In this document: in pieces, positions 1-8,162 of the stretch
Layout of the letters: the number at the start of each line of letters is the position of its first letter
Position numbering within the stretch: the first letter of the stretch is position 1
DNA from: Rhodospirillaceae bacterium
Lineage (GTDB): Bacteria; Pseudomonadota; Alphaproteobacteria; CADEGL01
Assembly (NCBI GenBank): GCA_018699755.1
Contig: JABIRQ010000462.1
Span: 1-16,992 of the forward strand
Reading direction: 5' to 3'
DNA: 16,992 nucleotides
The notes under the pieces: model-generated
What the model was told of the DNA's origin: nothing
Database searches by the model: none
The model's input: only the letters and a program-made list of their open reading frames with translations
Program-made: the position numbers and the translations under genes

Positions 1-1075
1 GGGCGATCAGGGCCGCGCGCCGGTCGAGCGTGGTGATGTATTCGCGTGCCGTGGTCGCGGCCTTGTCGCGCACCCGGCCGGCAATGATCTCGTCCAGCGA
101 ATCGAGCCATTCCGGCAGCTCGCGTTCGAGGAAGGCACCCAATTCGATTTGCAGGATCCCGGCCTCGAGATAGAACCGGTGGGCCTCGTCGAATTCGGAG
201 AAATCCAGATCGACCAGCTTGGCCCCGGCCTTCTCCAACTCTCCCAGCGCGGCGCGCACGCTCTCGGCGATATCGGGCTGGGCCTCGTCCCAGGCGCCGG
301 TCTTGGGGATGCCGATGCGGAGCCCTTCGATGCCGCGCGCCTCGATGCCGGCGAGGAACCTTTCCGAATCGCCGTGCGCCGGATCGATGGCGGCGAAGAA
401 CCAGGCCGAATCCTCGACCGAGCGGGTCAGCGCCCCGACGCTGTCGAGGGTCTGGCTCAGCGGCACAACCCCGTCCAAAGGCCAGCGGCCATAGGTCGTC
501 TTGTGGCCGACCGTGCCGGTGAAGGCGGCGGGAATGCGGATCGAGCCCGCCGTATCGCTGCCCAGGGCGATCACGGCCGAACCCTCCCACAGGCTGACTC
601 CGGCGCCGCAGGACGAGCCGCCGGGCGCGCGCCGCGTCTTGGCGTCCCAGGGATTGACCGGGGTGCCCCAATGAGGGTTCAGGCCCAGCCCGCCAAAGGC
701 GAACTCGACCGTATGCGCCTTGCCCATGACCGTGGTGAGTTGGTGGCGCAGGCCGCGCACCAGGAACCCTTCGCGCGACCAGTCCGGCGACAGCACCATG
801 GGCGAGCCGGCATAGGTCGGATAGCCCTCGACCCCGTAGAGGTCCTTGGCCGAGACCAGCATGCCGAAAAGCGGTCCGCCGGGATGACCGCTCTTGCGCG
901 CCGCGTCGGCCGCCCGCGCCTGGAGTCGGGCGTAATCCGCGTCGAAATCCTTGTAGGCGTGGAGGTCCTCGCCGTACCGTTCGTGGCGGGCGATCGCCTC
1001 GTCGGCCAGCGCTTCGACGCTCGTCTCCCCGGCGCTCAGGGCCCGCGCCAATTCGCGCATCGGTCGGTTCAGCAT
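1..1075 (-). CDS. Amidase signature family protein (C-terminus cut by window edge)
   Basis: Hydrolyses a carbon-nitrogen amide bond; the substrate cannot be told from sequence. About 358 residues are present out of a usual 430-500, because the gene runs off position 1. The Ser-cisSer-Lys triad of the family is visible: Lys77 in SAKDLYG, the cis-Ser in PGGSSCG (residues 151-157), and the nucleophile Ser178 in SDTAGSIRIP. The stretch GTPVNPWD before the glycine/serine-rich loop is also typical. The start at 1075 is chosen because GGAGGGGG lies 11 bases upstream and no in-frame ATG lies between it and the preceding gene. It follows the glycosyltransferase on the same strand after 105 bp, so co-transcription is possible but not required. 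Family is sure; a specific name such as GatA is not justified, since no gatB or gatC is seen. Confidence 0.93.
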   Translation of the reverse strand, partial: MLNRPMRELARALSAGETSVEALADEAIARHERYGEDLHAYKDFDADYARLQARAADAARKSGHPGGPLFGMLVSAKDLYGVEGYPTYAGSPMVLSPDWSREGFLVRGLRHQLTTVMGKAHTVEFAFGGLGLNPHWGTPVNPWDAKTRRAPGGSSCGAGVSLWEGSAVIALGSDTAGSIRIPAAFTGTVGHKTTYGRWPLDGVVPLSQTLDSVGALTRSVEDSAWFFAAIDPAHGDSERFLAGIEARGIEGLRIGIPKTGAWDEAQPDIAESVRAALGELEKAGAKLVDLDFSEFDEAHRFYLEAGILQIELGAFLERELPEWLDSLDEIIAGRVRDKAATTAREYITTLDRRAALIA

Positions 1076-1180
1076 CTCGGCTATTGCCCCCTCCGGTTCG
1101 TTGCAGGCTCCATCATCGCGCCTGGCGAACGCCGTTCCAAGAGCGTCGACAATCCTCTCCCTAGGGCAGAGAGCTGCGCC

Positions 1181-2257
1181 TCACAAATACTCCAAGAGAA
1201 TATCGGCCGCTTCTTCCGCGCCGGTCGGCGCAGCGGGCACGGGGCGCGGCATGGACCAGAGGGTGTCGAGCCGTTCGGCGAAGGAGCGAGTTGCCAGATC
1301 GTCGGGCGCGATGGCCTGGACCGGAGCATGACGCCGCAGCCAGTCGATCAGCGGCCGTTCCTCCGGCCAGTCGCCGCGCGACAGGTAGAGCAGGGGCAGG
1401 CCCAGGCAGCCGGCCTCCGCCACGGTCGAATAGCCGGGCTTGGTCAGCACCGCGTCGACGCTCGCAAGGATATCGACGAAGGGCATGGCGAGCGCCTGGG
1501 GCGCATGCATGTCGGTTCGGTCGAAATCGTCCGCGCGGTGGTAAAGCCAGACCACGCCGTCGATGCGCGGCAGCCGCACGATCCTCTCCGGGAATTCAAT
1601 CCCACCGGGCGAGACCAGCACGACGCGGGCGCCGTCGGGTCGGTCCAGCCGCGCCAGCAATTCCGGTCGCCGCGTGCGCCCCGTCCGCGCGATCGGCCCG
1701 ACCGTTTCGGTGCGGTTGCCGAAAGCGGCGGCCAGGCCCGGCGTGACCTGGATGAATGCGCGGGCCGAGGCATAGGCCCGCTCGATCTGTTTCTGGGTCT
1801 TTGCGCCGCCGGGGCTGTCCGGAAGGTAGTGTCCGTGGATCGCCGCCCAATGGAGGGAGGAGAGGGCGACGGCGGGCAACCCGGCACGCTCCGCCGCCGC
1901 CAAGGGCAGATAGGCAACGTTCGAAAGCAGGAGGTCCGGGCCGATCGAGGCGAGCCATTCGGCCTCGGCCTCGACCGCCGCGGGCCAGGCCAGGTGAATG
2001 GCTTCGTAGCGCCGGGCGCTGGCCTCCAGATCGACCTCGATGGCCGAGGCCATGGCCATGCCGAAATCGCTCCGCCGTTCGATCAGGTCGAACGGCCCCT
2101 CGATCCGCTCTTCCAGCAAAGCGCGCGGCACGCCGGTCGCGACCGTCAGGCGCAGGCCCGGCAGCCGGGCCCGCAGGGCGTTCAGAACCGGCGCGGTCTG
2201 GGTTGCATGGCCATAGCCGTGGCTGGAAATCGCGACCAAGAGATGAAGCGCCGGCAT
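1181..2257 (-). CDS. Glycosyltransferase of GT-B fold, MurG-like / arabinokinase N-domain-like
   Basis: A 358-residue protein with a two-domain GT-B layout. The N-terminal beta strand runs into a glycine/histidine loop, SSHGYGHATQ (residues 11-20), which resembles MurG's glycine loop and the N-terminal domain of plant-type arabinokinase. The C-terminal half has the nucleotide-sugar donor region TKPGYSTVAEAGCLGLPLLYL followed by an acidic/proline segment and an aromatic Trp, as in GT28-type C-terminal domains. Neither signal peptide nor membrane span is evident, so it should be cytosolic or peripherally attached to the membrane. The start is supported by AGGA six bases upstream. Its acceptor and product are unknown; it is probably not MurG itself, which lies in the dcw cluster and has a different N-terminal motif. 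It is divergent from the DUF3830 operon. Confidence 0.75.
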   Translation of the reverse strand: MPALHLLVAISSHGYGHATQTAPVLNALRARLPGLRLTVATGVPRALLEERIEGPFDLIERRSDFGMAMASAIEVDLEASARRYEAIHLAWPAAVEAEAEWLASIGPDLLLSNVAYLPLAAAERAGLPAVALSSLHWAAIHGHYLPDSPGGAKTQKQIERAYASARAFIQVTPGLAAAFGNRTETVGPIARTGRTRRPELLARLDRPDGARVVLVSPGGIEFPERIVRLPRIDGVVWLYHRADDFDRTDMHAPQALAMPFVDILASVDAVLTKPGYSTVAEAGCLGLPLLYLSRGDWPEERPLIDWLRRHAPVQAIAPDDLATRSFAERLDTLWSMPRPVPAAPTGAEEAADILLEYL

Positions 2258-2279
2258 GGCTGGTTCCTGGGCACAGGCG

Positions 2280-2309
2280 TTGTGAGCGAACTGGGCGGTG
2301 GTTTATGGT
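2280..2309 (+). promoter_or_regulatory. Weak candidate sigma-70 promoter for the DUF3830-E1-E2 operon
   Basis: TTGTGA at 2280-2285 and TATGGT at 2304-2309, 18 bases apart, sit in the 96-bp divergent gap. Each box matches the consensus at four of six positions. A start near 2316 would give a leader of about 38 bases before the ATG at 2354. The match is weak and could be chance. Confidence 0.22.
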
Positions 2310-2353
2310 CCGACCCTGACCGGGGATCAACAGCGGGCGGAAAGGGCGAAATC

Positions 2354-3346
2354 ATGGGCGGCGGCGAGAAACCGACCCTGATGTTGGAGGCGGAGGGCGA
2401 AAAGGTCGCCATCGCCTTGGATACGGAGTCCTCCCCGCGCATTCTTCTCGCCGTGCTTGAGCGCTTGCCGCTGGCCGTCGACCTTCATTGCGCCAAGCTC
2501 GCCGGCGACCAGATTCTCTGGCCGACAACCGTGGTCATGCCGCTGGAAGGCGCGCGCTCGATCAACGACCTGCCCGATGCGCCCTTCATCTACTACCCGG
2601 ACCGCCAGTTCCTGGAGATCATCTACGCCCCGATCCAGGACGAGGAGGCGGATGTGGTCTATCTGGGCGAGGCGAGCGGCCATGTCGACGCCCTGCAGCG
2701 GTTGGGCGAGAAGGTCCAGGCCGGGCAGGGCAATCGCGTTATCCGGGGTCGTCTTTCGGTCGGCGGCGACGGCGCCTGGGTCGAGGATTTCCGCAGGCGC
2801 GTCCACGCCATGGCGCCGGATCCGCGCTATGTGGACCGGCCCGGGGTCGATGCTCTCGGACATTTTGGGCGCTCGGTGCGCGAGGCTGCCGAGGCGATGG
2901 CCGATGCGCCGCCGGCGGAAATCATGACCATGATGCGGCGGCGGGGGATCATGCTGCCGGCCGGGCCGTTGCTGAACGCCCAGGGCGAGACGCGCAAGCT
3001 GCATGAGGCGCTCTGGGCGCTTCGCGAGCGCGCGAGTGCGGCGGGCGACAAGCCGCTCCACAGCGCCATCGCGGTGGACGATTTCGTGGCCGATGCGGCG
3101 GCAGTCCTGCTGCGCACCGCCGAGGACAAGCTGGCGAATTTTTACGGATTGCACGATGCGGGCGGCTTCGCGGGCCGGATCGCGGACCATTTCGAGGAGA
3201 CATCCGAGGATGCCCGGACCATGTTGGACGAGGTCATCGTCTGGGTCGGGCGCCTCGACGGCTGGCTCGACGCCTGCATCCCATGGCAGGCGGTCAATGC
3301 GGCGGTCGAGCGGGCGAGCGATGCGCTCGTCGGCGACGGCGGCTGA
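2354..3346 (+). CDS. DUF3830-like cyclophilin-fold protein with extra helical C-terminal domain
   Basis: A 330-residue protein. Residues 1 to about 135 look like DUF3830 (cyclophilin-like superfamily): beta-strand-rich, with LHCAKLAGDQILWPTTV matching the family's H-x-(R/K)-xx-G-x-x-(W/F)-x-P region and a later PFIYYPDRQFLEIIYAP strand pair. From about residue 140 the sequence changes to alanine/arginine/glutamate-rich, probably all-helical sequence (about 190 residues) that I do not recognise. DUF3830 proteins are usually only about 130-150 residues, so this is roughly double length. Reading continues in frame far upstream, but that part lies antisense to the glycosyltransferase and amidase, so the ATG at 2354, with a GGAAAGGG-type ribosome site, is preferred. 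Only 14 bp separate it from E1-alpha, so it is almost certainly in that operon. Function unknown; a substrate-binding or isomerase-like role would be a guess. Confidence 0.7.
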   Translation: MGGGEKPTLMLEAEGEKVAIALDTESSPRILLAVLERLPLAVDLHCAKLAGDQILWPTTVVMPLEGARSINDLPDAPFIYYPDRQFLEIIYAPIQDEEADVVYLGEASGHVDALQRLGEKVQAGQGNRVIRGRLSVGGDGAWVEDFRRRVHAMAPDPRYVDRPGVDALGHFGRSVREAAEAMADAPPAEIMTMMRRRGIMLPAGPLLNAQGETRKLHEALWALRERASAAGDKPLHSAIAVDDFVADAAAVLLRTAEDKLANFYGLHDAGGFAGRIADHFEETSEDARTMLDEVIVWVGRLDGWLDACIPWQAVNAAVERASDALVGDGG

Positions 3347-3360
3347 GGGAGGAACGAGGC

Positions 3361-4356
3361 ATGGCGAAAGCGGCGAAAACGAACCGGCCGACCCTGGACG
3401 AACTCAAGGAGATGTACGTCAAGATGGTCGTCACCCGACGCATGGAGGAGGGGCTTTTCCCCGAGCATCGCGCGGGCAATATCCGGGGACCGATCCACAC
3501 CTGCAACGGTCAGGAGGCCTCGGCCATCGGCGCGACGGCCGTCCTGCGCAAGGACGATCTGGTCTCCACCACCCATCGCGGCCACGGTCATATGATCGGC
3601 AAGGGCGTTCCGGCCAGGGGCATCCTGGCCGAGATCTACGGCCGCGAGACCGGGCTCTGCCGCGGCCGCGCCGGGCATATGCTGATGGCCGATCTCGAGA
3701 ACGGCCTGCTGGGCACCAGCGCGATCGTCGGCGGCGGCCCACCCTATGCCGTGGGTCAGGCATTGGCTTTCCAGTGCCAGGGCTCCGACCGGGTGGCGAT
3801 GAGCTGCTTCGGCGACGGCGCGGCCCAGAACGGCATGGTGCACGAGGCGATGAACGTGGCCGGCTTGTGGAAGCTGCCCGTCGTTTTCCTGTGCGAGCAC
3901 AACATGTACGGCCTGACCGTTCCGTCCTCGAGCCAGTCGCCGATCGCGGATATTTCCGATCGCGCGGCGGGCTACGACATGCCGGGGGTGAAGGTGGACG
4001 GCAACGACGTGGTCGCGGTCTATCAGGCCGCGGCCGAGGCGGTCGCGCGGGCGCGTCGCGGCGACGGGCCGACCTTGTTGGAGACCAAGACCTACCGGAT
4101 GGTCGGGTTCTCGACGACCGATATCGGCGGCTACCAGCCGGAAGAGGAAATAGCGGCGTGGGCCAAGCGCGATCCAATCAAACGGTTGCGCGAAATCCTG
4201 GGCAAGGATCTGAAGCCGAAGGAACTGGACGCGATGGACGCGGAAGCCCAGGGCATCGTCGACGATGCCTACGAGTTCGCGAAGACCAGTCCGGAAACGC
4301 CGCTCGACGATCTTTACGTTCCGGAATACGCGGAAGTGGAGGCGGCCCATGGCTGA
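3361..4356 (+). CDS. 2-oxoacid dehydrogenase E1 alpha subunit (thiamine diphosphate-dependent)
   Basis: Alpha subunit of the heterotetrameric E1 decarboxylase that feeds a lipoyl E2; pyruvate, acetoin, branched-chain or another 2-oxoacid could be the substrate. It has 331 residues, normal for the family. The ThDP/Mg motif is present: GDG at 151-153 with Asp152, and metal-binding Asn181 in CEHNMYG, although the preceding residue is His180 instead of the usual Asn. HRGHGH (72-77) is intact. Two usual histidines are missing: the GGSMH motif reads AGHML (104-108), and the GHS loop reads VGFSTTD (248-254), with Phe250 at the place of human His263. GGGAGG lies just upstream of the ATG. It overlaps the E1-beta start by eight bases, which suggests translational coupling. 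Probably not the main PdhA. Confidence 0.93.
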   Translation: MAKAAKTNRPTLDELKEMYVKMVVTRRMEEGLFPEHRAGNIRGPIHTCNGQEASAIGATAVLRKDDLVSTTHRGHGHMIGKGVPARGILAEIYGRETGLCRGRAGHMLMADLENGLLGTSAIVGGGPPYAVGQALAFQCQGSDRVAMSCFGDGAAQNGMVHEAMNVAGLWKLPVVFLCEHNMYGLTVPSSSQSPIADISDRAAGYDMPGVKVDGNDVVAVYQAAAEAVARARRGDGPTLLETKTYRMVGFSTTDIGGYQPEEEIAAWAKRDPIKRLREILGKDLKPKELDAMDAEAQGIVDDAYEFAKTSPETPLDDLYVPEYAEVEAAHG

Positions 4357-5323
4357 GCTGCGCTACGCCGAGGCCTTGAATCAGGCCCTGGACGAGGAGA
4401 TGGCCCGCGACGAAGGCGTCATCCTCCTCGGCGAGGATATCGGCAATTACGGCGGCGTTTTCCGGGTCACCAAGGACCTGCAGGAGAAATACGGCAAGAG
4501 CCGCGTGCGCGACACGCCGATCTCGGAGCAGGTCATCGCGGGCATGGCCATCGGCGCTTCGATGATGGGCATGAAGCCCGTCGCCGAGATCATGTTCGCC
4601 GACTTTCTGCCTTTGGTGATCGACGCCCTGGTCAACCAAGCCTCGATGATGAACTACTCCTGGGCCGGGCAGGTCACGATACCCTTCGTGCTGCGCACCC
4701 AGGGCGGCGCGGGCGCCGGCGCGGCGGCCCAGCATTCCAAGAGCCTGGAGGCGATGGTCACCCATATTCCGGGCATCAAGGTGGTCATGCCGACCACTCC
4801 GGCCGATGCCAAGGGCTTGCTCAAGTCCGCGATCCGCGACCCGAACCCCGTGGTCTTCCTTGAGCACAAGATGCTCTACAACACCAAGGGAGAAGTGCCC
4901 GACGGCGAGCATTTGGTGCCGATCGGCAAGGCCAAGGTGGTGAGGGAGGGCGATGACGTCACCATCGTCGCGACCTCGCGCATGGCGATCCTGGCCGAAG
5001 AGGCGGCTGAGCTTCTCGCCAAGGACGGCATTTCCTGCGAAGTGATCGACCCGCGCACCCTGCGCCCGCTCGATGTCGAGACCATCGTCGCCTCGGTCGA
5101 GAAGACCCACCGGGCCATCGTCGTGAACGAGGCCTGGCGCTTCGGCGGCTACGGCGCCGAGGTCGCGGCGACGATCGCCGAGATGGCCTTCGACTGGCTC
5201 GACGCGCCGGTCGGCCGGATCGGCATTCACGACCTGGCGATTCCCTTCGCGAAACCGTTGGAGGCGGCGGCCATTCCCGATGCCGGCCGCATCGCCGAAG
5301 CGGTCCGCGAGACCCTGGCCTGA
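4349..5323 (+). CDS. 2-oxoacid dehydrogenase E1 beta subunit
   Basis: Transketolase-like beta subunit pairing with the gene before it; it completes the ThDP site. It has 324 residues. GEDIGNYGG (28-36), the activating Glu60 in RDTPISEQVIAG (equivalent to human Glu59) and His130 in AAQHSKSLEA (equivalent to human His128) are all kept. The C-terminal transketolase domain carries the expected DPRTLRPLD segment (about 234-242). Unlike the main pyruvate dehydrogenase E1-beta of many Alphaproteobacteria, there is no N-terminal lipoyl domain, which argues for an accessory complex. The ATG at 4349 lies inside the last codons of E1-alpha (ATGGCTGA overlap), so its translation is probably coupled. Confidence 0.95.
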   Translation: MAELRYAEALNQALDEEMARDEGVILLGEDIGNYGGVFRVTKDLQEKYGKSRVRDTPISEQVIAGMAIGASMMGMKPVAEIMFADFLPLVIDALVNQASMMNYSWAGQVTIPFVLRTQGGAGAGAAAQHSKSLEAMVTHIPGIKVVMPTTPADAKGLLKSAIRDPNPVVFLEHKMLYNTKGEVPDGEHLVPIGKAKVVREGDDVTIVATSRMAILAEEAAELLAKDGISCEVIDPRTLRPLDVETIVASVEKTHRAIVVNEAWRFGGYGAEVAATIAEMAFDWLDAPVGRIGIHDLAIPFAKPLEAAAIPDAGRIAEAVRETLA

Positions 5324-5333
5324 GGAGCGCGCG

Positions 5334-6554
5334 ATGGCCAAGGAGATCCTGATCCGCCTCATTGGCGCGGCCGGCGAATACATGGAAACGGCCGTCGTCG
5401 TCGAATGGCATGCGGGGGTGGGCGATACGGTCGAGGCCGGCAAGCCGTTGGTGACGATCGAGAACGCCAAGGCGGCGACTGAGATCGAGGCGCCCGGTAC
5501 CGGCACTCTCAAGGAAATTCGGGTCGAGGCGGGCAGCGAGGTGCCGCTGGAAACCGTCCTGGGCGTGATCGCGGGCGAGGGGGCCGGCGGCGAACCGGCC
5601 GCGGCCGCGGCGCCGAAGGAGAAGACTCCGGCCGCGCCCGAGGCCAAGCCCGCCGATACACCGAGTCGTGCGACCGGCAAGACCCCGGTGCGGGCCACCC
5701 CGCTGGCCAAACGCATCGCGCGCGAGCTGGGTGTCGAGCTCTCGGCGGTGACAGGCAGCGGCCCGCGCGGCCGCATCAAGGAGGCCGATGTCCGCAAAGC
5801 GGCCGGCGGAGGGCCGAAATCCCCGGCAGCTCCTGCGGGACTCAAGGCCCCACCGGTACCGGGCTCCGTGCCCCATCGGATCGAACAGCCGACCGGCTAT
5901 CGCCGCGCCATGGCGCCTCATATGACTGCCAGCGCGGCGATCCCGCAATTCACCGTGACCCGCGCCATCCGGATGGACGGCCTGGCGGGCCTGCGCCGCC
6001 GCCTGAAAGCCGCCCAACGCACGGGCGGATCCGTGCCTTCTGTGACGGATTTCGTGCTCCGCGCCGTGGCTCTGGCCCTGTTCGATCATCCGCGCCTCAA
6101 CGCGCGCTGGGACGACGGCCGGATTGTCCTGTTCCAGACGGTTAATCTCGGTGTCGCCGTGGCGACCGATCACGGCCTGGTGGTTCCCGTCATTCCGGGC
6201 GCCGAAGGGCTGACCGTGGGCGAACTGTCCGACTCTCTTGCCGGTCTCGCCGGAAAGGCCCGCGAGGCCAAGTTGAACGCCGCCGAACTGGCGGACGGCA
6301 CCTTCACCGTGTCCAACCTCGGGCCTTTCGGGGTCGATCGTTTCACCGCCCTGGTCAATCCGCCCCAGGCTGCCATCCTGGCCGTCGGCGCGATGAGGAC
6401 GGTGCCGGTCTGGGAGAACGACTCGGTCGCAGGCCGTCCGGTGATCGAGTTCACCCTTTCGGGCGATCACCGGGTCGCCGACGGGGCGGACGGCGCGGGT
6501 TTCCTGGACAGCCTGGCCCGGCGTCTGGGCGATGCGGACGCGCTGCTGGACTAA
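5334..6554 (+). CDS. 2-oxoacid dehydrogenase E2, dihydrolipoamide acyltransferase
   Basis: Core acyltransferase of the complex: it carries the lipoyl arm reduced by E1 and passes the acyl group to CoA. It has 406 residues and the standard order: one lipoyl domain (about 1-80) with the lipoylated lysine expected at Lys46 in IENAKAATEIEAP; an alanine/proline-rich linker (about 82-118); a peripheral-subunit-binding domain (about 119-157, RATPLAKRIARELGV onward); a second flexible linker; and the catalytic domain (about 184-406) ending in SGDHRVADGADG, with catalytic His379 and Asp383. The lipoyl turn has Ala before Lys where Asp is usual. The start has GAGGAG upstream and follows the E1-beta stop by ten bases. 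Substrate is undetermined; no E3 gene follows, so the complex must borrow one from elsewhere. Confidence 0.94.
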   Translation: MAKEILIRLIGAAGEYMETAVVVEWHAGVGDTVEAGKPLVTIENAKAATEIEAPGTGTLKEIRVEAGSEVPLETVLGVIAGEGAGGEPAAAAAPKEKTPAAPEAKPADTPSRATGKTPVRATPLAKRIARELGVELSAVTGSGPRGRIKEADVRKAAGGGPKSPAAPAGLKAPPVPGSVPHRIEQPTGYRRAMAPHMTASAAIPQFTVTRAIRMDGLAGLRRRLKAAQRTGGSVPSVTDFVLRAVALALFDHPRLNARWDDGRIVLFQTVNLGVAVATDHGLVVPVIPGAEGLTVGELSDSLAGLAGKAREAKLNAAELADGTFTVSNLGPFGVDRFTALVNPPQAAILAVGAMRTVPVWENDSVAGRPVIEFTLSGDHRVADGADGAGFLDSLARRLGDADALLD

Positions 6555-6614
6555 TCCGCCGGGCGATGGTCTAGGATCGCGCCTTCGAACGGATCGAATG
6601 GGGCGATCCCGGAT

Positions 6615-8162
6615 TTGACCGATTCCAATGGCACGAGGGCAGCTTCCCGAGCGCCCGGCGAGGGGCGGGTGCCGGTCGGATTGCGCCGATGGCTGATCGC
6701 GATTTCCGCTGTCGCGGGAACGGACCTCTACGCTATCACCCAGACGAATGTCGGCATCGCCCTGCCGCATATGCAGGGCGCGTTTTCGGCCGCGCCCGAT
6801 CAGGTCGCCTGGCTGGTCACCTCCTTCGTCGTCGGCACGACGATCATGACCGTCCTCTCGGGCTGGCTCGCCGCCCGTTTCGGCCGGCGCGAGCTGTTCC
6901 TCTGCGCCATCCTTGGCTTTACCATTGCGACCGTCGCCTGCGGCGCTTCGACTAGCTTGGAAGAGGCGGTCTTCTGGCGGACCATGCAGGGCGTTTTGGG
7001 CGCGCCGCTGCTGCCCTTGGGCCAGGCCATCACCATCGACGCCTTCCCGCAGGAGCAGCAGGGCCTCGCCACCTCGTTCTGGGCGATCGGCGCGATGGTC
7101 GGCACGATCTTCGGCGTGCTGGTGGGCGGGCTCCTGGTCGAGCATGCGAGCTGGCCGTGGATCTTCTGGGTCAACGTGCCCATCGGCATTCTCGTCCTGC
7201 TCGGCGCCTGGCTTTTCGTGCCCCGTGTCCCGCGCGATCCGGGCCGCCATCTCGACGTTCTCGGCGTCCTCGCCCTGGTGGTGGGGATTGGTGCCGTGCA
7301 GCTCGTTTTCAACCGAGGGGAGCGGCTGGACTGGTTCGATTCGGGCGAGATCGCGGTCGAGGCGGCGGTCGCGGGCCTCGCCCTTTTCGTCTTCGTCGTG
7401 CACAGCGCGACGACCCGCAGGCCCTTCTTGCCGCCCGCCCTGTTCGCCAACCGCAACTTCCTGGTCGGCCAGGCGATGATTTTCATCTACGGCGCGCTCG
7501 TTTTCCTCCCGCTCTTCATCCTGCCTCTCCTGCTCCAGCAGATCGGGGGCTATGCCGAGACCGATATCGGCCGCTTCCTGGCGCCCCGCGGGGTCGGTTT
7601 CGTCGCCAGCCTGATGATCGTCGGCCCGTTGATGAGCCGGCTCGATCCGCGCCTCGTCTACGTCGCGGGGCTGCTTGCCCTGGTCGCCTCCAGTTGGGGC
7701 CTCGCCTTCGGCACCCAGGCCATCGATCCCTGGACGGTGACGTGGACCAGCTTCGTGCAGGGGATCGGGGCGGGTGTTTCCTTCGTGCCGGTCAGCGTCA
7801 TGGCCTTCGCGACCATCGAGCAGCGCCTGCGCACCGAGGGCCTGGCGGTCTTTCACCTGATCCTGAACCTCGGCACCACCGTCGGCGTGGCGGCCATCTT
7901 CAATGTGCTGGCCCGCGACATGCAGGCAAACCGCGCCGTGCTCAGCCACTTCATCAATCCCTACAACAAGGCCCTCGGCTTCGGCGGTGCGTCCGGTCTC
8001 TGGGATACCGGCGACCGGGGCGGCCTCGCCGCCCTCAACGCCGAAGTCGGGCGCCAGGCCGCCGTGATCGCCTATAACGATACGTTCTTCCTGATCGGCC
8101 TCGTCGCCCTCGCCGCCATGCCCCTCTGCCTGCTGCTCAAGCCGGTGCGGGGCGGGAGGTGA
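6615..8162 (+). CDS. MFS transporter, DHA2 (EmrB/QacA-like) 14-TM family
   Basis: Inner-membrane proton-coupled exporter, 515 residues, with a run of hydrophobic segments consistent with 14 helices. Motif A is GWLAARFGRRELF. The helix 5 region (WAIGAMVGTIFGVLVGGLLV) is followed by SWPWIFWVNVPIGI, a hallmark of the DHA2 group. The first helix reads ITQTNVGIALP where drug exporters usually have L-D-x-T-I-x-N-V-A-L-P, so the motif D1 aspartate is absent. The start is uncertain: the TTG at 6615 opens the frame after the E2 stop, a GTG at about 6669 is possible, and the first in-frame ATG falls inside helix 1. It follows E2 by 60 bp and may share its transcript, perhaps exporting a substrate or by-product of that pathway (inference). 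Confidence 0.88.
   Translation: MTDSNGTRAASRAPGEGRVPVGLRRWLIAISAVAGTDLYAITQTNVGIALPHMQGAFSAAPDQVAWLVTSFVVGTTIMTVLSGWLAARFGRRELFLCAILGFTIATVACGASTSLEEAVFWRTMQGVLGAPLLPLGQAITIDAFPQEQQGLATSFWAIGAMVGTIFGVLVGGLLVEHASWPWIFWVNVPIGILVLLGAWLFVPRVPRDPGRHLDVLGVLALVVGIGAVQLVFNRGERLDWFDSGEIAVEAAVAGLALFVFVVHSATTRRPFLPPALFANRNFLVGQAMIFIYGALVFLPLFILPLLLQQIGGYAETDIGRFLAPRGVGFVASLMIVGPLMSRLDPRLVYVAGLLALVASSWGLAFGTQAIDPWTVTWTSFVQGIGAGVSFVPVSVMAFATIEQRLRTEGLAVFHLILNLGTTVGVAAIFNVLARDMQANRAVLSHFINPYNKALGFGGASGLWDTGDRGGLAALNAEVGRQAAVIAYNDTFFLIGLVALAAMPLCLLLKPVRGGR

Noticed and set aside
149..2353. Long in-frame plus-strand extension upstream of the DUF3830 gene
   Set aside because: It runs antisense to the amidase and glycosyltransferase, is Arg/Gly/Pro-rich without domains, and reflects GC-rich stop avoidance.
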